DNA of 64,000 nucleotides from Talinum fruticosum. Taxonomy: Eukaryota; Streptophyta; Magnoliopsida; Caryophyllales; Talinaceae. Made by a program: the position numbers and the translations under genes. The notes under the pieces were generated by a model. That model was not told the DNA's origin. It searched no databases and was given only the letters and a program-made list of their open reading frames with translations. This document shows positions 34,400 to 46,070 of the stretch, in pieces. Each line of letters starts with the position of its first letter. Position 1 is the stretch's first letter. The DNA lies in contig JAITYX010000017.1 of NCBI GenBank assembly GCA_021018815.1, positions 3,286,001-3,350,000 on the forward strand, in the 5' to 3' direction.

Positions 34400-37307
34400 A
34401 TGAGGAAAGTTGGGGATACCAGTATCAATATAAGCTCCTTATATTCGTTCTCATTGTTTTTGGTGATTTTTGCATACAATTCTGGGCTTTGGCACCTGGA
34501 TGCCAGGCTTCCAATAGAGTTGGGATTAATGCTGGGAGACTGAACCGGAACCGGAAGCTTGCATCAACAAACCCTCCTTTCAAAGTCAAGGCAGTTAATC
34601 TCGGAGGCTGGCTTGTCACTGAAGGCTGGATTAAACCTTCTCTTTTTGACGGGATTCCCAACAAAGATTTACTGGTTTGTCTCTGTCTGTGTATTCTCTT
34701 GTCTGTTGAGCACTATTATCGTGTCTGGTATGGTGCAATGCAATTTAATGTAATCAATAGTAGAAATTTATACAACTTTCTCGCATTATTACGTTGCATT
34801 GTACAGTGCTCTATGATCTATGACACTATGATACAAGAGATTGACGTGTGAGAAACTTTGTGCTGTACTCAGGATGGAACGCAAATTCAGCTGAAATCTG
34901 TGACAATTGGGAAGTATGTGGCAGCCGAGAATGGTGGAGGCACCATCTTAGTAGCTAACAGAACCTCTGCTTCTGGTTGGGAAACCTTCAAGGTAAAAGT
35001 CTTACTTGCCTTTTGTCATTGCAGTATTAGTGGGTCAATTTTCTAGCTCTTCTCCCTTGCTAAACAAACTGCTTGTATGTGTCAAATTAGCTCTGGAGAA
35101 TCGACCAAAACACATTCAATATCAAGGTGTTCAGCAGTCAGTTCGCGGGGTTCAGACAAATGCAGGAGACTCTTCTGTGGTAGCTGTGGCCAACACACCT
35201 GGAACTTCTGAAGCTTTTCAGATTGTTAGGAAGCCTGATGACACTTCTCGTGTTCGAATTCAAGCTCCTAATGGTCGCTTTCTCCAGGTGAAACTTGTTC
35301 ATAGCTCATCTTCCTCCCTCCCGAATACACTAGCAGCTTTATAGAGCAGCAGTTTGGAATTTTAGTTTGTGACAGAGGGCTCATATGAGTTCACATGAAC
35401 CACTTTTGCAGGCAAAGACACAGGACTTGGTGACAGCTGATTATGAAGGAGATGGTGGTTGGGGTGATGATGACCCGTCTGTTTTCATCATGAACGTATT
35501 CGGAACCTTACAAGGAGAGTACCAAGTAACTAACGGATATGGCCCCGAAAAAGCCCCTCAGATCATGAAGGTAAGCACATATTAATTCTCCTTCATTACT
35601 TGATATACATCTTAGCTTGTGCCAGTCGATAACAGAGTGCAAGGCATTGGCCAACATAACTACAGCAGCATTTCCAAGCCCAAATCCAAATCTATATCCC
35701 TGAGTCCCATCTGAATAGGGTGGTAATTTGCAGCAGCCTTACCCCCTAAGTTATAGCAACCCTATTCTGTTATACTAAAAACATTTAGATTGCCTATTAC
35801 TTTGTTTGAAAGAACGTGAGAAGTAGAAAACAATTTTGTAAGACATTTTGCTGTATATCACTGTAATCTAAGATCAGAAAAAGTGGAAGCTCAAAGTGAC
35901 TTTCACATTTTCCAAAAGTAGATTCTAGACACAACTTTAGTATCAGATGCTATGTAGAGATTTGCAAGAACATTTTTCATGAAGACAAAAACAATTTCAG
36001 GAGCACTGGAGCACATTCATCACTGAAGATGATTTCAAGTTCATTTCAGAGAGTGGATTAAATGCAGTCAGGATTCCGGTGGGATGGTGGATAGCTAGTG
36101 ACCCAAATCCCCCTAAGCCCTTCATGGGAGGATCCTTGGAAGCCTTGGACAATGCCTTCTCCTGGGCACAGTATGTCTCCATCTGTCTTTCTGTCTATTA
36201 ATAATTATTGCTTAACTTTTCAGATGTACTAAATTGCTAAACTCTATGCAATGAACTTAGCAACAGTACTTACTGAACATAATTAGTTCAAATCAACAAA
36301 ATATATGGTATAAGACGTGACATGTATACAAATATTAAAAACATGTGATGGCCTTGCAGAAAATACGACATCCAGGTTATAATAGACCTACATGCAGCAC
36401 CTGGATCACAGAATGGCAACGAGCACAGTGGTACCAGGGACGGGTCCTTGGAATGGGGAAAAACAGACGATACAATTCAACAATCAGTTGCTGCTATCGA
36501 CTTCTTGGCTGCAAGGTACATTATATCACCATTATTAAACCCCAAATCAAGCTAGTCAGTCAAGCTTTATGTGTTCATAAGCCCTAAAAGAAATTTCCCT
36601 TCTGCTTGAATTAATCATTTGAACATATATATAATGCCTGCAGATATGCAAATAATCCAAAACTGTATGCCGTGGAGCTGTTGAACGAGCCCCAGTCCTG
36701 GGGTGTGAGCTTGGACACTGTGAAAAATTACTATCAATTGGGTTACAGTGCTGTACGCAAGTATTCTTCAAGTGCTTATGTCGTGATGTCTAATCGCTTA
36801 GGGGATCAGTAGATCCAAGGGAACTCTTCTCCCTTACCAATGGGTTACAAGCTACTGTCATTGATGTCCATTACTACAACCTATTCTCTGACATATTTAA
36901 CAGCATGACCGTCCAGCAAAACATCGACTTCATCAACAACAATAGGACCTCAGAATTGAGTTACATTACCACCCCCAATGGCCCTCTCACCTTTGTAGGT
37001 ACGTTATTTATTTAATTTAGCCAAACATATCATATTCTTACATTTGATGTGCTGATATTTTATCTTTCTTGGTCATTCATCTGTTGTATTATAATAATAA
37101 AAAATGTATCGTGATACAGGAGAATGGGTAGCTGAATGGAATGCTGGTGGAGCAACAAAAGAGGATTTTCAGCGCTTTGCCAACGCACAACTTCAAGTCT
37201 ATGGTCAAGCATCCTTTGGTTGGGCTTACTGGACTCTGAAGAATGTCAACAACCATTGGAGTATGCAGTGGATGATTCAGAATGGTTACATCAATCTCAC
37301 TAAATAG
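34400..37307 (+). CDS. GH5 gene D: secreted exo-beta-1,3-glucanase-like hydrolase with fascin-like domain
   Basis: Eight exons: 34400-34674, 34873-34992, 35091-35287, 35412-35570, 36001-36170, 36360-36515, 36644-36998, 37120-37307, giving about 540 residues. The ATG at 34400 (MRKVGDTSIN) aligns with the other copies' starts. [18 protein letters not shown], the fascin-like insert, [26 protein letters not shown] and GEW are present. Three single-base losses: the T run 34467-34471 in the signal peptide, the G run 35147-35150 in exon 3, and near 36801-36812 in exon 7. Without correction the signal peptide frame ends early. Intron 4 is about 430 bp against 75-157 bp in A-C, with an apparent insertion. 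The decayed DUF1442 piece downstream (minus) mirrors the E/DUF1442 pair. Confidence 0.8.
35590..35930. other. Extra sequence in intron 4 of gene D
   Basis: Genes A-C have only 75-157 bp here, so about 300 bp were gained. On the minus strand about 45 codons (35732 down to about 35600) stay open with protein-like composition, including YSDGTQGYRFGFGLG and ALHSVIDWHK. This may be a captured gene fragment; I do not recognise the family and chance is not excluded. Confidence 0.35.
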
Positions 37308-37559
37308 ACATATAGACTATGAGATGGTATATATCATAGTAAAAACAAGTAACTAGAATTCTACTGTCAATTACGTCACATTGTATTGTATTATGTACTA
37401 CCAAACACGACATCAGATCAATAAACTGACAAGAACTGCCATTGTATTCTCTTACGCCCTACCGAACAAGAGGTCAGGTTAATAATTGACAAGCCGCAAA
37501 TGGCAGTGGAAGTTCATCCCTTGTGGCTCCTAATATGCTATCTCAGTCTAGATGAAATA

Positions 37560-38010
37560 AAAATCAAACAGCAATCCATAGTAACAGTGAATGAAATGCT
37601 CATTAATTGCAGGTAACAAGGAATCTCTAGGTTGTGTCTCCTCTGAGCCAGGTTACAATTAGCTATATATATAGCCAGTTGTTGGCAGCTGTCTCTTAGG
37701 TGCCGCGTATGGTCTTCTGTAAAGTTCATGGCCTGATCGGATGTCCAAATGACTCTACTTTGTGATTTCAATGTCAAAGCCGATATGATTTTCGCCCATC
37801 TTCAATCAACACTTGGATTGGAGTTTATTACCTATAAGACAACAAAAAACAAGTAAAAACCTAATAAAAAGTTAATTATTATAAGCTAAAACTAAGTAAA
37901 TGAGGTAGAAACGCACAATCTTTTTGGAACCGAACAGCAAGGATTATGGCTCCCTTTAGGTTGAGATGGAGAATCCGACACAAGTGATCTTAGTGATCAA
38001 GTTTAATAAG
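37560..38010 (-). pseudogene. Decayed DUF1442 gene fragment
   Basis: Two stretches match the minus-strand DUF1442 gene: 37583-37680 (gtaacaaggaatctctaggt, compare 42286-42300) and 37944-38005 (ggattatggctccctttagg, compare 42494-42515, followed by gttgagatggag and gacacaagtgatc in both). The order and strand are the same as in the intact copy. The sequence between them is diverged or replaced. It lies about 250 bp after gene D, as the intact copy lies about 420 bp after pseudogene E. Confidence 0.75.
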
Positions 38011-38531
38011 TGACATGTAACCAAAAAAAAAAAACAAAGGAAAATAAGTGTGTAATTTACACAGAAAAAACATACATACATGATCATTAATCTTTCATCC
38101 CAATTACAAATCCAACACTAGAATTTTTCCTATTTTTACTATCTAAACACGATTTTATTATAAATATAGTCCTCTTCAATTTATAAGTAGACCCAACATA
38201 AAATGAACATTAAACAAAATATTTCTTTTGATTTTTTAAAATTACAACTTGTATGATTTAAATTACATCCGTATCCGAATTTTAGGTGACACTACTTATA
38301 TGCAACATTGTTAAGGTGCACATTTTTAGATGAGACAATGTTAAATAACCTGAACGGGAAAAAGAATTAGCTGACGTTCGGCGCGGGGGAAGGAGGGAGG
38401 GTACACCCGATCATACTAATCCGAACCCAAGCGATTGGAATGTAATGGTCAACCCCAAAACGCGCAAATGGAGAGGGTCATCTCATTAATCATTTTCATG
38501 ACCAAAATATAATCTACATAACAACTTCAAC

Positions 38532-38613
<82 letters not shown>

Positions 38614-39139
38614 TCAAGTGATATGATTCTTAAAGCACGAACACCTTATAAGACAATGCAAGAACACCTTATAAGCTGTGCATAGGTTAGCAAATTTAAG
38701 CATTAATCAAAATTTAGGTATAATTGTTTTTCAATCTCCTCCTTCAAAGATAATGAAACTTTTATGTTTATAATGTAAGAGGCCGCTTAGCTCAGGTTTA
38801 CTAAGAATTAGTAATATCTTGTTTGGAACATAGCCCTTTTCACACCAGAAAGAAAGCAAATATAGGGTGGAGATTAGCGTTAGCAATCAATCATCCTCCG
38901 AGTCAAAGTAAACTCTCGTCCTTAGCAACCACGATACACAAAAACTAAAATATTAATATTATTTGACCCTATGGGTCATATTGCCAATCCCATTAAAATA
39001 TCCAAGTGAAAGTTGTTTGTAATACTCTGAATGCCTTGCCTGCACTGTTGTGTACCCTATATCATTCTGTGCAATTGCAGAAGAAACTGAGGGGGCAATC
39101 AAATGAAATTGAAAGAAGATTATTATCAAAGGAAAGAAA
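38011..39139. other. Intergenic region upstream of pseudogene E
   Basis: Holds a long (AAT)n tract, a degenerate copy of the shared upstream block (38450-38530 and 38876-38950) and the catattgccaatcc promoter word at 38977-38990. No gene. Confidence 0.55.
38531..38612. repeat. (AAT)n microsatellite, about 27 units
   Basis: Uninterrupted AAT repeats over about 82 bp. Seen directly. Confidence 0.95.
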
Positions 39140-41850
39140 ATGAGCCAACCTGGTGCTACCATAAACCCACCTTTCAAAGTCCAGACAGTTAATCTGGGAG
39201 GTTGGATTAAACCTTCTCTTTTCGACGGGATTCCTGACAAGAATTTACTGGTTTGTCTCTCTCTGGGCATTCTCTTGTCTGTTGAGCACTAGTATTGTGT
39301 CTGTTACATTGCATGGTACTGTGCTCTACCGATCTATCTATGAGACTCTGACATAAGAGATTGACGTGTAACAAATGTTGTGCTGTACTCAAGATGGAAC
39401 ACAAATTCAGCTGAAGTTAGCGACAATTGGAAAGTGTGGCAGCAGTCGAGAATGGTGGAGGCACCAACATAGTTGCTAATAGAATGGGTGCTTCTGGTTG
39501 GGAAACCTTCAAGGTAAAAGACTTGCTTCCCTTGTTGGGATTTTGGAGTCTAATGGCTGTTTTAGGCTCGGGAAATCGTATTACGGGGCAAGAAACGGCG
39601 AACACGGGCAAGCGGCATCAAGCACGGATCGTTTCGGACGAAGCTGCTGCAGCCAGCCACGACCAGCACTGAACTCGGGCTGGCCGTGTCCATGGGCACG
39701 GCCCGTGCCGGTATATGTCTTTCGGGCTTCTCGGTTTGAGGCGTTTTCTGGCCGTTTCTCTTGTGTTAATGCATGTTAATGCTTGGTTTAAAGCTTGTAA
39801 ATGCTGTTTGACTGATTATGTCTATATAATCAGTGTTTTCCTCCATTATTGTAAGAGATGTGAGTAGTGAATTACAAGTGTATAAGATAGAGAGAGCTTG
39901 AGGGAAATTCTTGTAAATTACTCAAATTCTAGTGCATCGGTTTCGTGGTTTTTTCCGGGTTTGGGTTTTCCACGTTAAAATCTTGTGTCTCAAATCTTCT
40001 TTTATTTTCTTTTGTCCTAAGTCTCATTGTTGTGAACCCCGATTCCTAACATCCCTTTTGTCATTGCAATAATGTCAGGTCAATTTTCTAGCTCTTGTAA
40101 CATTTGTTATTTGTATATGTAATTGTAGCTATGGAGAATCGACGAAAACACATTCAATTTCAAGGTGTTCAGCAATCAGTTCGTGGGGTTTCAGACAAAT
40201 GCAAGGGACTCTTCCGTAGTACCCGTGGCAAATGCACCTGGAACTTCTGAAACCTTTGTAAGATGGCCTGATGACACCTCCCGTGTTCGAATTCAAGCTC
40301 CTAATGGTCGCTTCTCCAGGTCAAACTAGCTTATAACTCATAACTCCAAATACATTTGAGTTTATATGAACCACTTTTGCTGGCAAAGACAGAGAATCTG
40401 GTGACAGCTGATTATGAAGGAGATGGTGGTTGAGGGGATGATGACCCATCCATTTTCATCATGAATGTATTCGGAACCTTAGGAGGAGAGTATTAAGTTA
40501 CTAATGGCTATGGCCCTGAAAAAGCCCCCAAGTCATGAGGGTAAGCAACTACTATATCTTCATCACTGCTTGATATTGTGGTGGTACTTGTAATTTGCAA
40601 TAATATATTCATGAAAACAAAACAATTTCAGGACCACTGGAACACATTTATTGTCGAAGATGATTTCAGATTCATTTCTCAAAATGGACTGCAGTCAGCA
40701 TTAAGGTGCGATGTTGGATAGCAAGCGACCCAAATGCCCCTAAACCTTTGTGGGAGGGTCCTTGAAAGCCTTGGACAATGCCTTCTCTTGGGCACGGTAT
40801 GTCTCCATATGTGATAATTATTTCTTAGTTTTTGAGACGTGCTAAACTCAACAATAGCACTTACTGCACATAACACATGGTAGTATAATGTATGACATGT
40901 ATACAAATATTAAATGGATGGGATGGCCTTGCAGAAATATAACATCAAGGTTATAATAGACCTCCTCCATGCAGCATCTGGATCGCAGAATGGGAAGGTC
41001 CACAGCGGTACTAGAGATGGAACCCTGGAATGGGGAAATACTGACGATACAATTCAAAAATCAGTTGCTGCTATCAACTTCTTGACTGCAAGGTACACGA
41101 TACAACCAATATAAAAACCAGAAAATCACACTAATTAATTACGCTTTATGAACTAGTAAGCTCTACAAAAAGTTCTACTTATCCTAAACAGAATGAAAAA
41201 GGATGAACACGTAATGCTTTCAGATACGCGAATAATCTACAACTGTATGGGGTGGAGCTGTTGAATGAGCCCCATTCCTGGGGTGTGAGCTTGGACACCG
41301 TCACTAATTACTACCGAATTGGGGTATAATGCTGTGCGGAAGCACTCTTCAAGCGCTTCTGTTGTATTGTCCAATTGCTTAGGACCTATCGATGTCCATT
41401 ACTATAACCTCGACTCTGACGAATTCAAGAGCATGAGTGCCCAACAAAACCATGGCTACATCTGCAAAAAGAGGGCTTCAGATTTGGGTTATGTTACCAC
41501 CTCCAATGGCCCACTCACTTTTGTAGGTATGTAATTGATTTAGTTAGCCAGACACAATAAACTAGCTAGCTGCACCTAACCATATGCTTGCTTGTTATTC
41601 AATATACCGATATTCAATTTTTCTGTCAGGCCTCTGATCAACAAATTACAAGCAATTTTTATCGTGATACAGGAGAATAGCTGAATGGAATGTTGGTGGA
41701 GCAATAAAAGAGGATTATCAGCACTTTGTCGATGCACAACGTAGTCTGTGGTCAAGCATCCTTTGGCTGGGCTTAGTGGACTCTGAAGAATGTTAATAAC
41801 CACTGGTGCAGTGGATTATTCAGAATGGCTACGTCAATCTGAATAACTAG
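39140..41850 (+). pseudogene. GH5 copy E, disrupted
   Basis: All eight exon positions can be traced by homology to gene D (exon 1 39140-39250, exon 2 about 39394-39513, exon 3 about 40129-40318, exon 4 about 40384-40541, exon 5 about 40632-40797, exon 6 about 40935-41094, exon 7 about 41223-41526, exon 8 about 41674-41850). Damage is real and mixed: exon 1 keeps ATG but has lost the signal peptide and the LVTEG of GGWLVTEGW; the exon 2 acceptor AGGATGG is now AAGATGG; exon 4 has TGA after GDGG and TAA after GEY; exon 7 lost about 50 bases after LGPID; exon 8 reads GAATAG where GEWVAEW should be, so the nucleophile motif is broken; several other shifts. A solo LTR sits in intron 2. It cannot encode an enzyme. 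Confidence 0.9.
39533..40051 (+). mobile_element. Solo LTR with 5-bp target-site duplication
   Basis: 519 bp beginning tgttggga and ending tcctaaca (imperfect terminal inverted repeat, TG...CA), flanked by tccct at 39528-39532 and tccct at 40052-40056. Removing it restores cttcccttttgtcattgc, which matches intron 2 of gene D (cttgccttttgtcattgc). It is more GC-rich than its surroundings, and a tctatataatcag word about two-fifths of the way from its 3' end may be the LTR's TATA box. No internal retrotransposon domain or second LTR is present, so it arose by LTR-LTR recombination. Copia-like by length and ends; superfamily not certain. Confidence 0.9.
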
Positions 41851-42272
41851 CCATATATTGAATTGTGGAAATTGGCTAAAAATCCATTATCAGTCTGTTG
41901 CGACATTTGGTTACATGCAGTGTAATGCAACTTTGTCTTTTTTTTTTTTTTTTTGTGTGGATCCAGAAAAGTCCTAGTGCAATGTATTGTTTTCAACAAA
42001 ATCGACTTAAAATGTACTCTCCGTTATGTTGCTTTGTATTGTATTACACTCTACAAAACATGACATTAGATCAATAAATTGACAAGAACTGCCTGACAGC
42101 AATGGAAGTTCATCCTTTGTAGTAAAGGCAGCGCAAAGTTCGTACTTTGTAGTCATAAATATCTGGTAATATAACACAAAAGATTTAAATATCTCAGTTT
42201 TACAAGTAATATTCTCTAGAGCTGAGGAGAAATTAATCAGTACTCATTATTAGTAGCTAGAAAATGAAATGC
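41851..42272. other. Convergent spacer between pseudogene E and DUF1442 gene
   Basis: Contains a T run at about 41938-41954 and the cattagatcaataaattgacaagaactgcc text also found after gene D (37409-37440), confirming the joint duplication. No gene. Confidence 0.55.
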
Positions 42273-43020
42273 TCAGGAATTGAAGGTGACAAGGAATCTC
42301 TTGTGTCTTCTTCTCTGAGGTGGCTTAAAATTAGGCACATATATGGATTTGATTCTGAGAATCACTTGGACATGACCCGGTGATTCCAGGGGCAGGATAG
42401 TAACAGATGATTGTACCCCTCTCCTTCCCTTAAGAAGCTGATCAACAAGCTGGGAAACACTAATTTTCCCTCTATATAACCAGTTGTGGGCAACGATTAT
42501 GGCTCCCTTTGGGTTGAGATGGAGGTTCCGACACAAGTGATCATAGTGATCGAATTGGCCATCGATGACAGCAAAGTCGATGTTCTTGATATCCCTAAGC
42601 TGCTCAATCGGGTGTCCAATTCTTAGTTCAACAACGGCATCTCGATGATGGTCACAGTCCTCGTAATTGATGGCACTAGTTGTTAGCAGACCACACAAAG
42701 AAAGCTGGCGGCTGATGGTACTAGTAGTAAGATGGTGGCGGTGATGGCATGGAATAACACAGATGAGTTTGCCACCGGTTTGGTTAGCTGCAACAGCAAG
42801 TGCAATGGTCAAAGGAGTTACGCCATTACTATGTGTAGCCATAATCTGCACTAGCACTCTTGCGTGGTTTCCAGCTGCCAATGCAGATATTAACTCCAAT
42901 CCATTCGGTTCTATTACATTTGTGCCCCTTCCTCCTACACCTCGACCTTCTTGTTGTTTGATTAGCCCTGCATCATACTTCTCCTTTCGATCATTCCTAT
43001 TGTCAGTTTTACACCTGCAG
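42273..43020 (-). CDS. DUF1442 family protein (5' end unresolved)
   Basis: The minus-strand frame ending at 42273 gives ELISALAAGNHARVLVQIM, LAVAANQTGGKLICVIP, RDIKNIDFAVIDGQFDHYD, LNPKGAIIVAHNW and a basic C-terminus. This is the order of plant DUF1442 proteins, a Rossmann-like, methyltransferase-fold family without a known reaction. The frame is open upstream to about 43050, giving residues such as DRNDRKEKYDAG before EPNGLELISA, but no ATG is in frame there. The expected N-terminal exon (family start with WSPE..) was not found; a splice acceptor such as ctgcag at 43014-43020 may join it. No frame break in the visible 210-250 residues. Related broken text lies at 37560-38010. Confidence 0.65.
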
Positions 43021-43528
43021 CTCTGCCACGATGTGTGGATTTTGTTCGTTTAGATGAGGTGCATACAATAGTACAAACTACAAAGCAACAAAAGAGGGAA
43101 GGATCGAATCTAAGACCTAATTCAAGCGTAAATACATCTTAAAGCTTAGCTACAAGACTTGATTGACAGTCTCGTAATAATATTAACCAATTAAGCAAAT
43201 CCAAATCCACAAACAAAAACTCCCACCTAAGCAAGTGAAGTTAACTATAGAGAGGTTGGCTCCCTTAAAGCCTAGTTAAAAACCGTAGTCTTTTTCAGGT
43301 ATCCAAAAATGGACATGATATTAACTATGCATATGTTTTATGAACATACAAAAACCAGCATATAGTAAAAAAGCCAACATATTACTTGAGTAAGCAGGAA
43401 TTTATATATTTACCGACTATGATTACTGATAACTATGTTGCCATAATAACAAACCAGGATAGTCCTGACCCCATCTCAAAATCCAAAGCGAAGAAGCTTA
43501 CATTTACATTGCTTATTATTATTAGTTG

Positions 43529-43649
43529 CTTTAGGCTCCAAGAGCTTAATCAACAGGGGGAAGTGAAAGTGAAGGATGTTTTACCAAATGGAGAGTTTGC
43601 AAGTAAGCTTGCATCGCGTGTTGAGGAGACCACTCCATTCTTCTACTAA
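43529..43649 (+). pseudogene. Possible orphan last exon, family not recognised
   Basis: After a good 3' splice context (ttgctttag at 43521-43529) the frame reads LQELNQQGEVKVKDVLPNGE and then FASKLASRVEETTPFFY before a stop. Composition is strongly protein-like, but nothing upstream continues it. It may be the last exon of a lost gene. Family unknown to me. Confidence 0.3.
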
Positions 43650-45599
43650 TTAATTTTGGCAACACTACTAGACTAGTACTTGTACAGCTCGTAATCTAGA
43701 GGTCAGCGAGGACAGGAACTTGAGAGATCGGGAAGGGCAGAGGACGTTCAAATGGCTTGCTGTATGTGCATGTCAATCGAAGAATATATACAGAGCAACA
43801 GATATTTACGTACAAAGATCCATGAATACATATCCTTACAAATGCATGCACCTAATTCGTCACCCCAAAGTTAAGTAAATACTAAAAGTGATATTAGTCT
43901 GACAATTCAGCCCCGAAACCATGTAAGTAGGAGATGATCCAATCAGTAACAGCAACATGTCCTCCTCCGAGTCAAATTAATGAGGCAGATCAACATTAGA
44001 GTTTACTACGCTGGTTACATGCATGCATGGCGGTCATCCCAGCTAACTAACTAACTCGAGTCGTGGCAAGAATGCACTCAATTCATGTGACTTGAGGTGA
44101 GTTTAACGTACTACAATTTACAATGGAAAGGTCAAAGAAATGCCCTACATATGTCGTGTAATGTAATACACTACGTAAAAGTTATGTATCACCAGAACAA
44201 ACTACAAAGCAAACAGCTGTACTGCCCTCAACTGCAGGGCAAACTACAGGAACACAAGAGGAGAGAGAGGAGAATTTCCGTGAAGGAATTTGCTGATTCT
44301 TTGCTTGCAATATATATAATCACTCCTACCCTAATAACACGTTATATTCTGCAATCTTAACCCTCCTAAAATTACTGTTATATCAGTATAAAATTTCATT
44401 GATTATCAAGTCTTAGGCCTTGAACTTACCTTGACTTGCTTTTGCTGAACTAAGCCAACAAAAAATGCTGAAAATAAGTACTATTATGCCTTCAAATCTT
44501 CAATTCATGAAGAGAATTAGGTCAAAAAGGACTTGATTTTGTCATTTTTTATGACTAATTTTGTTAATCGGGATTTTTCCTCACTAACCGGAGCTCGATT
44601 AGACTATTTTTCTTTTTTCCATATGACTTCATTAAGATATTATTTGAATTTTAAAAAAAGATATTATTTGAGAAAAATAAGCAAAGAATCATTTAAATTA
44701 ACCTGTACTAGTTTTTGCCTAAAAAAGAAGAAGTTTTGTGATATAATTTAGTGTTCTACATGTTAATCCTTTACTTTGAACAAGAGACTAATAAGGAGTA
44801 TATTAAATAACCCTTATCCCCTTATAGGGTTTTTTGTCCACTCTAAACAACAGTCCCTTTTAGGATTTACGTGAAGAAAATTAAGGAGTTTTAGAAAAAA
44901 TAGTAAGAGGACAAAATATGCAGTTTTCCGTCGAAATTATAAAGTGTTAGAGACAAAACTCTTACCCATCATTCATTTTGACTCACCTTTATTTTCGGTT
45001 CTTATGCGTGAAAGATGGTATATATGTTAATAAAAGAGCATTTGACGTACAAAATATTCTTTTAAATTTCAAATTCATCAATATTAAGTATTTCCGATCT
45101 TGTATGAAGAATTTCACATAAATAATATATAGTTATCAAACAAAAAAACATTGTGAAAGCGGTTTATAGAAGCAGTTTGATATAGGGTTTGATTAATTTA
45201 ATTGATTGACAAAAGCTTGCAAGAATTTTTTTCAACTTTGTTAGTAGTTTAAATGTGTCTTGTGACATATTGCACGGTTAACTAGGCCGCTATAGTCTTT
45301 TTAAGTAAAATAGCTAATGTATATAGTTGTGGTTCAAAATTAAGATAGTTAAAAAGGATAAACTCACAAATTATATTTATTTATTTATAGAATAATATAA
45401 TTCGACTATGTAGGATTGCAATATTAATAAAACATCGCATCACCTGATCTAATCTTACTAAACTATAGTAAATTATCAAATGTATTGGGAGGGTAATGTT
45501 CCCGCCACCATTTTCGTTTTATTGTCTAAAGATATGCAATAAAATTATTCTATTTGGAAAAAAAAAAAAAAAAACTCCATTAGTCCTACATTTATATAT

Positions 45600-46070
45600 A
45601 GTAAATGATAGCATCAATTTTCTTTGATAATTTTAGCTCATCTGTCATAACCCTTTACCGCCTCTTATGATCAGTTAGATTAATAAAAGATCAGTTCATG
45701 CTCTCATTCGCAAGAGGTTAGATAAAACCCAAGTCTATTAGGGTTAGGGATTTCGTCTAATTACGATGAAATACTATTTTACCACTCATTTATTTCTTCT
45801 ATGAATACTCTACCAACTTTGTACAAAAAGACATCATATGATAACTTCCAAAAAAGTTATAGTACTATTGGCTAACTCACTTATTCTCTCTAATCCCAAG
45901 AAAGAGGAAAATTCTTGACATTTCGTTGAAATCGCACAAATCCCAAAAACCTCCTCCACGCACTTCAAGGAAGATTCTCCTCGACTTTTAGATTTCGTAA
46001 CTTAAGCGACGGAGGGACGTTCCCAGAATGCAATCCTAGGGTGTGCCTTTTTGCGAGGATGGAGCAAGCT
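45600..46070 (+). mobile_element. LTR-like relic
   Basis: The text aacttaagcgacggagggac at about 46001-46020, followed by gttccc and ggtgtgcctttttgcgagg, resembles the 3' end of several plant LTRs (an '..agcgtcggaggg..' word). The preceding 400 bp has LTR-like composition. No second LTR or domain is seen. Confidence 0.35.

Noticed and set aside
15487..41850. Biosynthetic gene cluster interpretation of the GH5 array
   Set aside because: Only one enzyme family is repeated; CDC123 and DUF1442 neighbours have no pathway link, so tandem duplication is enough.
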